A DNA stretch of 64,000 nt from Heliocidaris erythrogramma (GCA_025617745.1 CM046858.1:49855925-49919924), one strand, 5' to 3'. Numbered from the stretch's first letter, positions 34,301 through 45,055 are shown. Numbers and translations are program-made. The notes: generated from the letters alone by a model not told the origin.

Positions 34301-37300
34301 CCATTCGGTTTGCTGCCCTCTGTGTCAACTTCTTCATCATCGTCCTCTGTGCTGTCTACTTCAGCAGGCTGGTTGCAATTTTCTATTCAGGTTTGAATTG
34401 AAATACACAAAGAGTTCATTACTTTTTAAAAATAATGTATCACTTGAAAGGAAAACATTTAACAATGTAAAGTTACACAAAATACTTTATGATAATGAAA
34501 ATTATATTTTGGATTTGTAAGGTATATAATTCTGTAAAATGTCTCCATGAAGTTTGAGAAGTTAGCCTGGACTTAGAGCCAGTGGTCATTACCTGCGCAT
34601 TGTACTGCTGGTTATTACTCCTGGGTCAAGAAAGACAACTGAACTATAAATGCCTCATCAAAGCATCGAGTAAAGTTTCACATTCATTTCTTTTCCCTAC
34701 AAGTAAATATGTGACTCCTGTACCTCCCAACGTTTCCATCTTTGCTTGAAGTGTCTCCAGCTGAAACCTTGCTTCTTGTAATCCTTCGCAGGTAGAGAGT
34801 GCTTCTTCACAGTTTGTCATCTTATTGATAAATTCATCTCGAGCAAGCATTCTGATAGAGATAAGAATTGTGTGGAGTTGGGAGTCAATTACCAGTCAAG
34901 AAAATAAGCAAATATTTGTAATGAGATATCACTGATTTGTTACCTGCATCTGTCATGTCCTATATATGCAGCTGTGTGATGCTCCTAGCTCAAAAGGAAC
35001 TAATAATGAAAAGAATCAAAGGATATTTCCATGCCCCCCCCCCCCAAAAAAAAAAATAAATAAATAAATAAAAATAAAATAAAATAAATAAATAAATAAA
35101 ATTTAAAAAAATAAATAAATAAAAAAAAAATATTAATAACAATAATAAACTAAAATTAAATAAGATAAAAATTAAAAATAAATTAGTAACTTAAAAAAAG
35201 TAATAACAAATACAAAATAACATAAAAAATAAAAACAAATACATAAAAAATAAAAATAGAAATTAATAAAAAAACAATAATGTATACATAAATGAATTTG
35301 AAAAATAAACATGATCTGACAGTGTGCACTAGAACATTAAAGGCAATGTAGCTTAACTAGATTGCCTTTAAAGTAAATCAGAAAAATTGCTTGTAATATC
35401 TGAAATTGTCAAATCTGCCCCCCCCCCCCCCCCCCAAGAAAATAAGTGGATTTGTTTGCCCTACTTCATGAATTTGAAGGCCTCTTGATATGCTTCTGTT
35501 TCAAATATATCTCCATCTGTTGCCATGGCAAAGAGTTCTCTCATCTGTTTGCCTAGCGGATGATAAGGAAGTCCCTCTGATAGGATGTGAAGACACCCGA
35601 GTACTGGGAAGAAGGCTTTGTGGTACTCATTAATCCGTTTCAGAAGCTCTTGAAGTGTTTTCTAAACGGCAGCATGGAGAGATAGGCAATAATAAAATGA
35701 ATTCTTGATGCTACTATTTCTCAATACACTTTTTATCTTTTATTCCCAAACTTTCATTGAGGCAGAGGAATCTTAAATTAGAAATGACTACGTATATAAA
35801 ACAATTAGCATATCAATAAAATAATTAGTATATGACCCTACCTTCATGTGTTTATCATCTAAAAGAAGAGCTCTCTGGTCACTAAGAGGCCGACCATCAA
35901 CATACCTGAATGTAATATTAAGATGAATATCCAGAAACAGATACTACCATAAAAATATAGAAGTAAGGATACAAGTACAGAAGAAAATTTTATCACATTC
36001 ATGATCTGTGAAGTGGCTGGTAATTGGAGGGAACCAACCAAGACAACTCTGGAGTAACTACAAGAATGCGAGTTGGGGGAGGAAGAAGATTGGGTTTAAA
36101 AATTGTTCTCGGAGGTACTATTGGACATTTTGTCACAGTCGTAAAAGTGGTTGACTCGGTTATCACTCATCATCTCAAGTCTGTGAACTGATTCCCGATA
36201 CAAGTGATATGTGAACAAACTTTAAAGGAAAGGGTGAGTTCTGCGAAAGGTCAAAAATAAATTGCGAGCTTTCTCATTCTCTTTATTTCAATTTGGAAGA
36301 TTATCAGAGTAGAAATGTCCCCTGAAAAGGATTGCTCTTCAAATGCCCTCACATTAAAAATATGACAAGAAACAGATGAAATGTTTGGGCCGAACATTTG
36401 TGTGTAGTCCCATATACACATTTCTGTGTGCAGTGCATGTGACTCGCGGCAGGACTGAGTTAATTTCTTATCATTTTGGTGATTCCAAAAACTTACAGCA
36501 TACACCATTTCTTATATGCTATATAATCAACCTTTCCCAGTAGTTTTGACACAGTTTCTTTCACAATGCAATTTCAAGACCAGAACTCAACTTTATCTTT
36601 AATAGGCTATAACATGGATTATCAGTAATCACTTTGACAGACTCATTTGGGGGGTAATATAAGACTATATTGAGTACAATATAGTCATATATTATCCTCA
36701 AAATAAGACTATTTTGTGCTTGATATAATCATATTGCCTGAGTTGAAGGTAAGGCCAATATATTGGGAAATATTATACAAATGTTGACTGCTTTGGCGGG
36801 CACGGTGAAAACTATGGCCCGAGGTGAGCTCGCAACTGTGCTATACCCCGAGACGACAGTCGAGGGGCAAGGCACAGTTGCAAGATCACCGAGGGCCATG
36901 GTTTTAACTGTGACGCGAAAAAGAAGCAGTCAACATTTGTTTTATATACCGCATCCTTCTTTAGCTCAGATATTTATTTCACAGACAGATGAAATACGAT
37001 ACCATAAAGTAATTCTCATCGATCGTTCTTTCAAAATTTCGTTTGGTGTACATCTATGGTGCCGGCCGCGCGTCCGCGTATCTAAATTTTCATAGCTAAG
37101 CGCGCATTGCATTGCATTGCATTGTACACGCATTGTACGCACAAGCAGAACTTTACGAATGTGATGTGAATTTCATGAATTTCCTTTGACCAATCAGAGG
37201 CCTAGAATCTAGACATGCGATATATAAAATCTCATATACTCCTCAGGGCCAGTCATATCATAGAAATATTCTTTCTATTTCATCCTAGAACCTACCTCCT

Positions 37301-40300
37301 AAATGAAGATGCCTGTCTGAAGAGCTCCAGCTGCCCGTGCGATAGGTTCCGAGTTCTGTTGATTGCATCGCCATAGCGACAGCATAAGATGCTGAGTGGC
37401 TGGGAGAAGTAGTGATCTAAAACTGTATACTGAGAATGCAGACAACAAGCGAAAAGTAATTCATTATGTTCCAATTCAGGAGTGCTTATCTAAAATCTAT
37501 CATATACATAATTGGAAACATACAATCATAAAAGGCATATCAAAGCATGATCATATTGGTGTGCTTATCCTTCTCCAAGAGGCAATAAAATACATGAGAT
37601 GTTTACTATAAATGAGAAATTGAAAAATGACAACTTGAAAATGAAAATTCAGTGGATTTGTTGGTGGAGTTCACTTTATGAATAAAAAAAGAATAAAAAT
37701 CCTTCAATGAAAGTGTGCACGTTTAAGAAAAATATTCAGGCCAAAATTCAATATTCTGTCAAAGCAAAAACTCAAGATTCTTTATATTAGTTGAATACCG
37801 TTATCTCCACAAATCAAATCAATTTTTATCGTTGACCTTAATAATGAGTCTGATGTGAACTTTAACCCTTTCGAGAGAATTGACCACATTTTGTGTTTTG
37901 GCTCAATAACTTTTGATTCAGAGCTCTAAAAAATATACCAGATGCATGAGTAGAAAGAGCAAAAAATTCTGCACATGCTATGTCCATTTTCGTTGCATGA
38001 ACATATTGTGTTTGATGGCAAGAATTTTAAAAACAAGAATAACCTTTAAAATCCTTAAATTGGCAACAACTTCAGAAGTTCAAAATCATTGTTTTTTATC
38101 AAAATTGGCAATTTTTTGAACTTTTCGACAAAATTGCTAAGCATGTATATTGTTTTCAAAGATATTACACCTTATTAGAACCATGTAGCACTAAAAGTAA
38201 TATATTGTTGCCAATTTGAAGAACAAAATGTGATCAATTTAGCCCTTAAATAATTCTTGTCACGAAAGTATACTGACCTGTAACCCTTGCACAAAGTTCA
38301 TGACAGAGAAGTCATGGTAGAGAAAGAGATCTAGTAATAGCTGGAAGACCTTTGACCCTAGCTTGAATGGATGCTTGGCTGTCAACAACACCTAAGCAAA
38401 AGAAAACACAAGAAAACATCTATTTATTAAAGTTGAGGCAGCTATATTACAGGAGTATAAACCAATGTAATGTAAGAAACATATAACCAAACGTAATATC
38501 AATATTAAAATTATATCTCATCAAATCACAAAGTTGATATCTCCTTTCTCTTCCATAAACCTGAATGTGAACACTACATATCAGCATTTGTTTTTTTTTG
38601 TTGAATGCAAGTTGGAGAACTTATGAAATAGATTTAATTTCTCACCTTATCAATAACTTGCGAGAGATAGATGGATGAAGGCTGAGCCTGGAACTTCTCA
38701 ATACTCAAACAAGATGATACAGACTGAGGTAAGAGACGATGAATTACTGTCACCGATGTAGCTATTCCAAAGGTCAACACCAGAGGGAGCTTGTCCAGAT
38801 ATTGACTGTCAGTGGTCAAATCATTTTATTTTCCATTATACAAGAATTCCAAATTACCTTCTAATTCAGTGATCTCTTCCGAAATTACATTTTAATAAAC
38901 GTTTTTACCATAGGTATAATTTCTTTTTGCTAGTGCCAATGTTGAGGGGAACATTAGCAAATGTACATTTGTATATATACTTCTTACTTTTTGATCTTTA
39001 GAATAATTTATTCAAGAACAGGGATATTTGTAATCAACTGGTTTGATTTTTGTAAGAAATAAGTTGCAATAATGCAGTCACATACGAACATCTTAAATAC
39101 ATAGTCCAAGGTGATTTTTATTATATTAACTAATTTTCATGTACTCTATTTTCCATACAAATTCTGATCAATATCTCTACTTTTAATCCATTAAATACCA
39201 CTGACTGAGATAACTTGGGCTGGGGTCTATGGAGAATATATGCAATTCTCAAAATCATATTGCATCTAACATGTCAATGAAAGCAAATTGTTATCAGCGA
39301 CTACACCCAATAGGTGTGACTTCAACACACCTGCAGATATGGATGAAGTCCTGAATGACAACAGGCTTGAAACCTTCAAAGTCTTCGAGGACGATGATGA
39401 TAGGTGGAAACTCCGGATAAGAGACCGGCCCAGTCATTGATCTTCGCTTCCTTGAACGACAGGGCGATTTGAAGGTTGATGTGGTGCCTGGTAATTTCCT
39501 CTTCTGGTGGTTTGGTGAAGAAAGCAAATCATGTTTAAAGGTAATCTTTACATGTTGTGATGACACAAACTAAATTCTCAAATAATGGGGGGGGGGAAAA
39601 AACTACCACAGAATGTCAAAAGCTACAAATACCAGTAGGTGATATCTGCCAAACAATTTTTTAGAAAAAAATAGAGCCGAGTAATAAGCAACAACACCAA
39701 CAACAACAAAAGAGAGAAAGAAATTAAATTAGCTTGCCTACAGGAGCATAACATGTGGTCACCTATATGTTGATATGTGGGTTGTGCTTTATCAGTTATT
39801 GAAAATTCCAGCATTTTTTAGGGGGATGGAATAGCTGTTAACATTTTGCTGGTCTAAACAATACAGCTACTGCATGAGAAACAATTTAGATGAACTCTGA
39901 GACAGTTTTCTCAAAATTAAATTCCATTACCAGCTCTTAAAATTAGTGTTGACCCCATTCTGACTACCACAAAAATGGACATTGCAGAAATTATGCTCTT
40001 TCTGCAAAAAAATCTGGTATATTTTTGAGGATTCTGAATCAAAACTTTTTTTTAGCCAAACCACAAAATGTTAGTGATAACTGTAAAAGGGGTAAAATTT
40101 AATAGTAAATTAACATTAAAATAAATATCAGAATAAATATAACTAAACAAGACCATATTGTACCTGTACATTGTCCTTATACCACGCTTGTAGAACTGGG
40201 AATGTGCAAGGGACCTTCTTCATATTCACTTCTGGCATTGTGTCTTCATCTTCAGAAGCCTGCAATAAAACAATGTGTGGATTTACAATTTCTGTGCAAT

Positions 40301-41589
40301 ACTACATGTAGAAAGCTATCATTGGTGTTTTGACAATTTTTCAAGAAAATAATCTGTCTTTGCAACTAAATACCCTTAATATTAATTGGGTACATGCTGG
40401 GCAGAAATTCCTTCAATGCTAGAACACTGTAATAGCAGCCCTACTAAAGTCAGGATAATAGTGAAGCAGCAAGAGCTCATAAGCAGCATATGCGTTATAC
40501 AAGTATACCCTCTTATTATTATCTTATTATTATCATCAAATATTTATGAATATCATGGAAACCAAAAAAAGTTCACACATGTTCATGGACAGATCTCCTC
40601 TAGCTTGTCTTTCTTACCAAATACTCAATGCCCATGAGCTGGGATACCACTGATCCCATCAGTCCTTTCAGCGTTGTGCAATTTCTGGACGTCAGACACA
40701 CCACGTGAGGGCTCACTCTCTCCTGGAAGACCGATGCTAACATGGTAAAGACATCATGGTGGTCAGTCACGTTCACACCTGTATGTCAAAGAGAAATTTT
40801 CATAGGATCTGCTTGATACTGAAGCTTATAAAAGAAGATGAGCATTATAGTCACTGAACAGTCACATTCACAGTTGCATGTTAATGGAATTGTCTTGATA
40901 GCTCCTGCATTGATACTGAAGGGTATAAAGGACTGTATTGTCTCCTGAGAAAGAGAGAGAGTTAACTCTGTGTAAAAAATTATGAGCTAACACCCTTCTG
41001 GCTCTCAGCTGACATAGTAGTCACTGGTCAGTCACTGGTCAGTCACTGTCAGACACTGTCACATCTGTGTGTCAAATAACAAGAGCCCCAGGGGGCACGA
41101 CGCTCACCTGAGGTGGATCAATTCACATCTGGTGCATGTTCTCTCTAGCACATGAACAACTTTCATTCTTCATCTATAGAGGTCTCTTTATACACAATAC
41201 CAAGTCTGAGCTTCCTACCAAGTTCGGTTAAATTCCAATCATGGGTTTTGGAGAAGCTGAAAATGTAAAAAGTTTATGGATGGCGGACAACTTGCGCCAC
41301 CCCCCCCCCCCCCCCCCCCCTCCAGTATGTTACCCCCACAGACCCCCTATAGGGCCACTCAGAAAAAAAATCTCCATACACAATACCAAGTCTGAGCTAT
41401 TCCTGGTTCTGGAGAAGATGTTTGAAATTTACATAGCTTTTACAATTGGGGGCTCTCCCCCTGGGGGCCACATGTACCATTTTAGCACCTTTGGATCCCC
41501 TACCCCTAAGGATGATTCCTACCAAGTTTGGTTGAATTCCGATCATGTGTTTTGGAGAAGATCAGAATGTACATTTTGCCTGGCAGCGC

Positions 41590-41621
<32 letters not shown>

Positions 41622-44600
41622 AGTATGTTACCCCCATGGGGCCCCTACAAGGCCATTCAGATAAATTTCATGAACAACATTCATTCTTCATCCATAGAGG
41701 TATCTCCATACACAATACCAAGTCTGAGCTATGCCTGGTTCTGGAGAAGAAGATGTTTGAAATTTACATAGCTTTTACAATTGGAGGCCCTCCCCCGGGC
41801 CCCCCTAGGGGCCACATGTACCATTTTAGCAACTTTGGGTCCCCTACCCCTAAGGATGATTCCTACCAAGTTTGGTTGAATTCCGATCATGTGTTTTGGA
41901 GAAGAAGATCAGAATGTACATTTTGCCTGGCAGCGCCCCCCCCCCCTCCAGTATGTTACCCCCACAGGGCCCCTATAGGGCCACTCAGAGAAATTTCATG
42001 AACAACATTCATTCTTCATCTATAGAGGTATCTCCATACAAAATACCAAGTCTGAGCTATGCCTGGTTCTGGAGAAGAAGATGTTTGAAATTTACATAGC
42101 TTTTACAATTGGGGCCCTCCCCCTGGGCCCCCTGGGGGCCACATGTACCATTTTAGCAACTTTGGGTCCCCTACCCCTAAGGATGATTCCTACCAAGTTT
42201 GGTTGAATTCCGATCCTGGGTTTTGGAGAAGAAGATGAAAATGTAAAAAGTTAACGGACGACGGACGACGCACGACGGACGACGGACAAATTTCCATCGC
42301 AATAGCTCACTCGAGCCAAAAATGCAGATCTGCATTCATACACTATCTTCATGAAGAAATAGTGGCTAATCAAATTCCACTTGTGTGAAAATATAAAGGA
42401 ATAGTGAATTGCTTTGACTTTACTCAGAAAATGACTTTTTAGCATCCTGAAAATAAGTAGAACTTAAAGCGAGTGTTAATTTGACGGATCATAATCTAGG
42501 CTAGATAAAAGCATGACAAGAATGAACAAGATTAGGTACACAACACATGTCAATCATTATATGAACTATGCCCAGTCAAGATTTTAATATTATCTTCAAT
42601 TATTGGGGCCTTTTTTAAAAGCTGCCTGTGATACTAGTTCAATAATTCCCAAACATAATCATTTATACTAAGATGAATTACCAGTCACAAATGCAGCTGT
42701 TGGGATCTCTTTTAGACCAGGTCTAGTCTGACTTATAGCAGGATCCTGGTCTAGCCTGAATCCAGCCTGAGCATTCTTGATGAAGTTAAGAAGATCATCA
42801 AACAGTGACTTGTTGACTTCAGTCTGCAAAGACTATAAAGAAGAAGAAAAGCATTATTATCGTTAACATTTGATGATTATTTTTCATTGTTTTATTTGTC
42901 AAATCATGACACGATAACATAATATTCTTAGTAGTTCACCTGGGCCCTGTTTCATAAAACTTGTTATCAATAACAAATGCCCCAAATCTATGACAAATTT
43001 GCTCTCAGCCAATCAGCTTCAAGGATTTCAGTAGCTTATAACTGTTATTGTAACTTGTTATTGATAACAAGTTTTATGAAACAGGACCTGATATACATCT
43101 ATAGTTTTGGAACAAGTACCATGAGTGAGTGCCTGAGCTCGCAGATACTAGTACCACCGCTATAGAAGACATCATTATTATCATTATTTGACAGGAGCTG
43201 AACAAGTTAATCTATCTGCTGTGCTCTAAGGCATTCAACTGTCTCATGTCAGTCAGACCCAACTCCAGAAAAAGGAGCATGGGTATATATTCTGAAAAAG
43301 GCGTATAGAGCAAGATGAATATAGAGCCCTCATCATTCATTGCAAAACAGTGTGTACAAAAGTCATGGAGGAATTCGTGCAACCTGCTGTTGATAATATA
43401 TTTTTCCAAAGAAATGCTGCGGATATATTTATTTTAAATGTTTGTCATTTCATATGACGAATCATTCAAGGATTTCGAAGATAATTGACACACAGCATTA
43501 TTTTTACAAATATTTTTACAAATATGTTTATCGTTGGCAGGTTGACTTTGCAAGATTTTCCCCATGCCTTTGTAAACACTGCCTCGCACTGATCGATGAG
43601 GGCTCTATATTAATATGCCTTTTTCGGAGTATATACCTGTGCTCGGTTTTTCCGAAGTTGGGTCTGACTACATAATTGAGTGGATAAGCAGTAGAAGATC
43701 TTACCAGAATATCATCATTGATGAGCTCCCATTGAGTATCCCCCGTCTCATATCTCAGCTTACAATCCTGATTGGTTTCTGATTTACTTTCTGGTATGTA
43801 ATAATCGCCTGCATTCACAACAAACACATTCGTGGAAGAAACAAAAGACGCTGCATCTAAGATTCTATTTTGTGCATTAAGTTTGACTATCATGATTTGA
43901 AAAGTAAAACAACTTTACAGATATAATTGTAGGGAGAAGGTTCAGTTCACCCTAAGATTAAAAATCCGGTATTCCAATGTCAGGGAATAAGCAAACAGAA
44001 AAATGAAGATATTGCTGTTTATTAGAGGTCTCTATTATTTTTTTTTTCATTTGTAAAAGACTTTCAGTTTTGATATTGGTCTAGTAACAAAAAAGTTTAA
44101 ATTGCCTTCACAAAGTGCAATAATACCACCAGCACAAACAGACTTACAACTGGCACTACAAGTCATGAATCTGGATAAAAAAGAAAACACCCGTGCAAAA
44201 AAAAAGTTGATCTCTATCACTTTGAACAGCCAAGGACAAGGCTAGCATACCTGCTTCTTCAGTTCATGATAACCACCATCAGCATCATCATTAACACTAC
44301 CACCATCAGCATCATCATCAACATCATCATCATCAACCATCATCATCAATGTCAGACATCATCATCATCATGTCATGATCTTCATCATCCTCGCCTCGTC
44401 ATCATCATCCAATAGAGTATGTAGATCTAGTTTAATCCTAGTTTACTACATTGGTACGCAAAAAGAAATTGAAATCATAAAGGTAGAGGCTCTCTGGCTA
44501 CAAAAAGGCATTGCATTACCCCCCCCCCCCCCTTCTCTCTCTGTCTCTCCCACCCCCCCCCCCCCCTTACCCCCACCCCCACGGAATTCGCCCAAAATAC

Positions 44601-44845
44601 ATCACAATAATACATAGGTGGGGATGGGTCACTTACCTGGATAAAGAGGCCTCCGTCTCTTCTTGGACTTGAACACAAAACATCCCTAGAGAAAAATAAA
44701 TAATAATACTCCATGTTAAATTTCATGATCATGAAATGTTATCATACGATAATAGCTGAGCAGTGCCCTCTAAAAAGACGAGTTTACTCACCTTTGAAAC
44801 CGATGTTGTCGCTTCACACGTGGATTCAGATTCACGGTCTGCCAT
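28284..44845 (-). CDS. orc3: ORC3, origin recognition complex subunit 3, 18 coding exons
   Basis: ORC3 is a core subunit of the nuclear six-subunit complex that marks replication origins and helps load the MCM helicase. Eighteen exons (listed separately) sum to 2241 nt, encoding 746 residues against about 711 in human, with every phase consistent. Recognisable segments are GCFVFK (19-24), [17 protein letters not shown] (about 110-125), a Walker-B-like strand [11 protein letters not shown] (240-250), [15 protein letters not shown] (275-289), [16 protein letters not shown] (about 339-354), [12 protein letters not shown] (360-371), LPLHEVFY and [16 protein letters not shown] (610-641), [13 protein letters not shown] (669-681), and the winged-helix tail [20 protein letters not shown]. 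The family has an AAA+-like fold lacking an active nucleotide site; no Walker A motif is seen, as expected. It converges on NUDC. Confidence 0.97.
28790..28866 (-). CDS. orc3: ORC3 coding exon 17
   Basis: Residues 687-711 plus two bases: [25 protein letters not shown]. Acceptor atgtcag. The donor gtatcc is weak but gives the required phase and a length within one residue of the vertebrate segment. Confidence 0.85.
29213..29600 (+). repeat. Dispersed repeat family R1, copy in ORC3 intron 16
   Basis: Shares the whole R1 consensus, including gccgaacatttgtgtgtag and ctcatgaccagaactcaac. About 388 bp. Confidence 0.85.
29630..29912 (+). mobile_element. tRNA-derived SINE, diverged copy
   Basis: Head tcatagtccgatgatttaaa with B box gggttcaaacccc, then gactaacatcctttagcaaa, ggacccaggt, ggttacctgacagg and acgctatatacaag, with a short attattatt tail. 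ORC3 intron 16. Confidence 0.8.
30092..30457. mobile_element. Putative MITE with TTATAAAATGGGT ends in ORC3 intron 16
   Basis: Left gttttataaaatgggtc and right gaacccgttttataatg are inverted. The core holds two gtgcgttagtacctttttt units and gaccaatcaggatggct. Moderate support. Confidence 0.6.
30598..30714 (-). CDS. orc3: ORC3 coding exon 16
   Basis: Residues 648-686: [20 protein letters not shown] and FDWLQ. Acceptor tctacag, donor gtgaga, phase 0. Confidence 0.97.
31270..31540 (+). mobile_element. tRNA-derived SINE, 5'-truncated
   Basis: Begins near the B box (gggattcgagtaccgg) and keeps taacgtcctttggcaagac, ctctccacccaggtg, gctcggctaaagccggggta and a TATTATTATT tail. Its tail ends about 20 nt from ORC3 exon 15. 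Confidence 0.85.
31560..31701 (-). CDS. orc3: ORC3 coding exon 15
   Basis: Residues 600-647: [20 protein letters not shown] and [20 protein letters not shown], among the most conserved ORC3 segments. Acceptor accgtag, donor gtaaat. Confidence 0.97.
31838..33882. mobile_element. 2-kb TIR element filling ORC3 intron 14
   Basis: About 75-bp imperfect inverted ends: tattggatggct, ggatacca and gttagggccaatatt at the left against aatattggccctaac, ggtattcc and agccatccaata at the right. Two tandem units of about 180 bp (about 32945-33290) share acatcaggaattcccgatgt and aatagcggtatctcg. No transposase frame seen, so non-autonomous. It occupies about 2.0 of the 2.4 kb intron. Confidence 0.82.
34142..34355 (-). 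CDS. orc3: ORC3 coding exon 14
   Basis: Residues 529-599 plus two bases: an acidic linker ([13 protein letters not shown]) that is longer than in vertebrates, then [18 protein letters not shown] and [18 protein letters not shown]. The acceptor is either tag at 34356 or aag three bases earlier; both keep frame. Donor gtagaa. Confidence 0.92.
34724..34851 (-). CDS. orc3: ORC3 coding exon 13
   Basis: Residues 486-528 plus one base: [19 protein letters not shown], then a helical segment [16 protein letters not shown]. Acceptor ctatcag, donor gtacag. Confidence 0.93.
35037..35300. repeat. Low-complexity A/AT-rich tract
   Basis: After a poly(C) run the sequence is nearly all (AAAT)n, (AATA)n and poly(A) variants for about 260 bp. 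ORC3 intron 12. Confidence 0.9.
35465..35661 (-). CDS. orc3: ORC3 coding exon 12
   Basis: Residues 421-485 plus two bases: [20 protein letters not shown] and [20 protein letters not shown]. Acceptor gtttag, donor gtaggg. A 17-base poly(C) tract lies about 30 nt past the donor. Confidence 0.96.
35842..35905 (-). CDS. orc3: ORC3 coding exon 11
   Basis: Residues 399-420, [20 protein letters not shown], matching the family RYVE...ALL segment. Acceptor attcag, donor gtaggg. Confidence 0.93.
36231..36605 (+). repeat. Dispersed repeat family R1, copy in ORC3 intron 10
   Basis: Close to the 29213 copy over gggccgaacatttgtgtgta and tttctgtgtgcagtgcatgt. About 375 bp. Confidence 0.85.
36798..36914. 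repeat. GC-rich imperfect hairpin in ORC3 intron 10
   Basis: gtgaaaactatggcccgag and gctcgcaactgtgc pair with gcacagttgcaagatc, cgagggccat and ggttttaactgtgac, giving arms of about 45 nt. It is much richer in GC than its surroundings. Confidence 0.75.
37296..37429 (-). CDS. orc3: ORC3 coding exon 10
   Basis: Residues 355-398 plus two bases: [20 protein letters not shown] and FRQASSFR. The acceptor at ctcag is required because the alternative tacag seven bases on would give an immediate stop. Donor gtaggt. Confidence 0.95.
38278..38391 (-). CDS. orc3: ORC3 coding exon 9
   Basis: Residues 317-354, [20 protein letters not shown] then [12 protein letters not shown]. Acceptor tgcttag, donor gtcagt, phase 0 on both sides. 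Confidence 0.97.
38646..38805 (-). CDS. orc3: ORC3 coding exon 8
   Basis: Residues 263-316: [20 protein letters not shown] and [14 protein letters not shown], a hallmark ORC3 block. Acceptor actgacag, donor gtgaga. Confidence 0.97.
39331..39503 (-). CDS. orc3: ORC3 coding exon 7, Walker-B-like strand
   Basis: Residues 206-262 plus two bases: a basic insert ([11 protein letters not shown]), then [19 protein letters not shown]. The Asp/Glu after the hydrophobic strand corresponds to the degenerate Walker B of ORC3. Acceptor caccag, donor gtgtgt. The acceptor tract is weak, so the 5' edge is less certain. Confidence 0.9.
40164..40259 (-). CDS. orc3: ORC3 coding exon 6
   Basis: Residues 174-205, an acidic start then [17 protein letters not shown]. 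Acceptor attgcag, donor gtacaa, phase 0 on both sides. Confidence 0.9.
40380..40535 (+). mobile_element. SINE 3' fragment
   Basis: Only the distal body is present: gggtacatgctgggcagaaa, tccttcaatgc, ctaaagtcaggataata and tgcgttatacaag, then a TTATTATTA tail. ORC3 intron 5. Confidence 0.65.
40618..40778 (-). CDS. orc3: ORC3 coding exon 5
   Basis: Residues 120-173: [24 protein letters not shown] and [10 protein letters not shown], the first strands and helices of the AAA+-like domain. Acceptor acatacag, donor gtaaga. Confidence 0.96.
41085..42315. repeat. Intronic repeat with about 350-bp tandem units
   Basis: Units share atacacaataccaagtctga, gaagatgtttgaaatttaca, cccctaaggatgattcctac and caagtttggttgaattccga. 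They recur about three times (41380, 41715, 42035) with poly(C) blocks between. It ends in ggacgacggacgac then caatagctcactcgag. The Pro-rich open frames are produced by the poly(C) blocks. ORC3 intron 4. Confidence 0.85.
42682..42832 (-). CDS. orc3: ORC3 coding exon 4
   Basis: Residues 70-119 plus one base: [17 protein letters not shown] and [11 protein letters not shown]. Acceptor tttatag, donor gtaatt. Confidence 0.95.
42949..43085. mobile_element. MITE, second CCTGTTTCATAAAAC copy
   Basis: gggccctgtttcataaaac to gttttatgaaacaggacc, 137 bp, with extended inverted ends (cttgttatcaataaca) and the shared agccaatcag core. Between ORC3 exons 3 and 4. Confidence 0.85.
43250..43672. mobile_element. 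Foldback element with about 130-bp arms in ORC3 intron 3
   Basis: gtcagacccaactccagaaa and atagagccctcatcattcat on the left are inverted against ttccgaagttgggtctgac and cgatgagggctctatat on the right; the arms run inward to about 43385 and 43540. It ends about 35 nt from ORC3 exon 3. Confidence 0.82.
43705..43808 (-). CDS. orc3: ORC3 coding exon 3
   Basis: Residues 35-69, GDYYIPES...[18 protein letters not shown], aligned with the family DYF...SKLRFETYQLIWQ block. Acceptor aatgcag, donor gtaaga. Confidence 0.93.
44281..44410. repeat. (ATC)n/(CATCAT)n microsatellite
   Basis: Interrupted catcat and caccat units on the plus strand. ORC3 intron 2. Confidence 0.9.
44637..44685 (-). CDS. orc3: ORC3 coding exon 2
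   Basis: Residues 19-34 plus one base: [16 protein letters not shown], the N-terminal ORC3 motif with a basic, possibly nuclear-localising run. Acceptor tctctag, donor gtaagt. Confidence 0.93.
44792..44845 (-). CDS. orc3: ORC3 coding exon 1
   Basis: Residues 1-18, [18 protein letters not shown], ending at AAG/gtgagt, phase 0. This start was chosen because the next exon opens with the conserved GCFVFK and the phases agree. Confidence 0.88.
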
Positions 44846-44995
44846 TTCAAGATTTTGTTATTGGGCTACTTTTAGCGACCAATAAGACTTCCGGTCCGCG
44901 ACCAATAAGACTTCCGGTGTCTGCTAGCGCGGAAAACAATAGGATTTGGCGGTATGGTGTCTTCAAAAGTTCCAATCGAAAATGAAAGTGTAACA
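44846..44995. promoter_or_regulatory. Putative bidirectional promoter of ORC3 with two CCAAT boxes
   Basis: The 150 bp upstream of the ORC3 start carries GCGACCAATAAGACTTCCGG-type sequence twice (about 44876-44926), plus attggg on the other strand. Paired CCAAT boxes next to CTTCCGG (ETS-like) sites suit a TATA-less housekeeping promoter. Start sites are not visible. Confidence 0.5.
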
Positions 44996-45055
44996 TGGGT
45001 GATAGAGATGATAAAATTGACATAAAAAATATTACTCGACATTTTGATGTGAAGG
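44996..45055 (+). CDS. Candidate first coding exon of a divergent gene
   Basis: An ATG about 150 bp from the ORC3 start, on the other strand, opens 20 codons (MGDRDDKIDIKNITRHFDVK) ending exactly at AAG/gtaagc, a good donor. The adjacent promoter looks bidirectional. I do not recognise the peptide, and no second exon was found downstream, where satellite repeats begin within about 150 bp. It may be a gene whose intron absorbed the repeats, or chance. Confidence 0.3.

Noticed and set aside
34149..34520. 123-codon plus frame
   Set aside because: Shadow of ORC3 exon 14 on the opposite strand.
41241..42099. Pro-rich frames of 75-176 codons
   Set aside because: Created by poly(C) blocks inside a tandem repeat in ORC3 intron 4.
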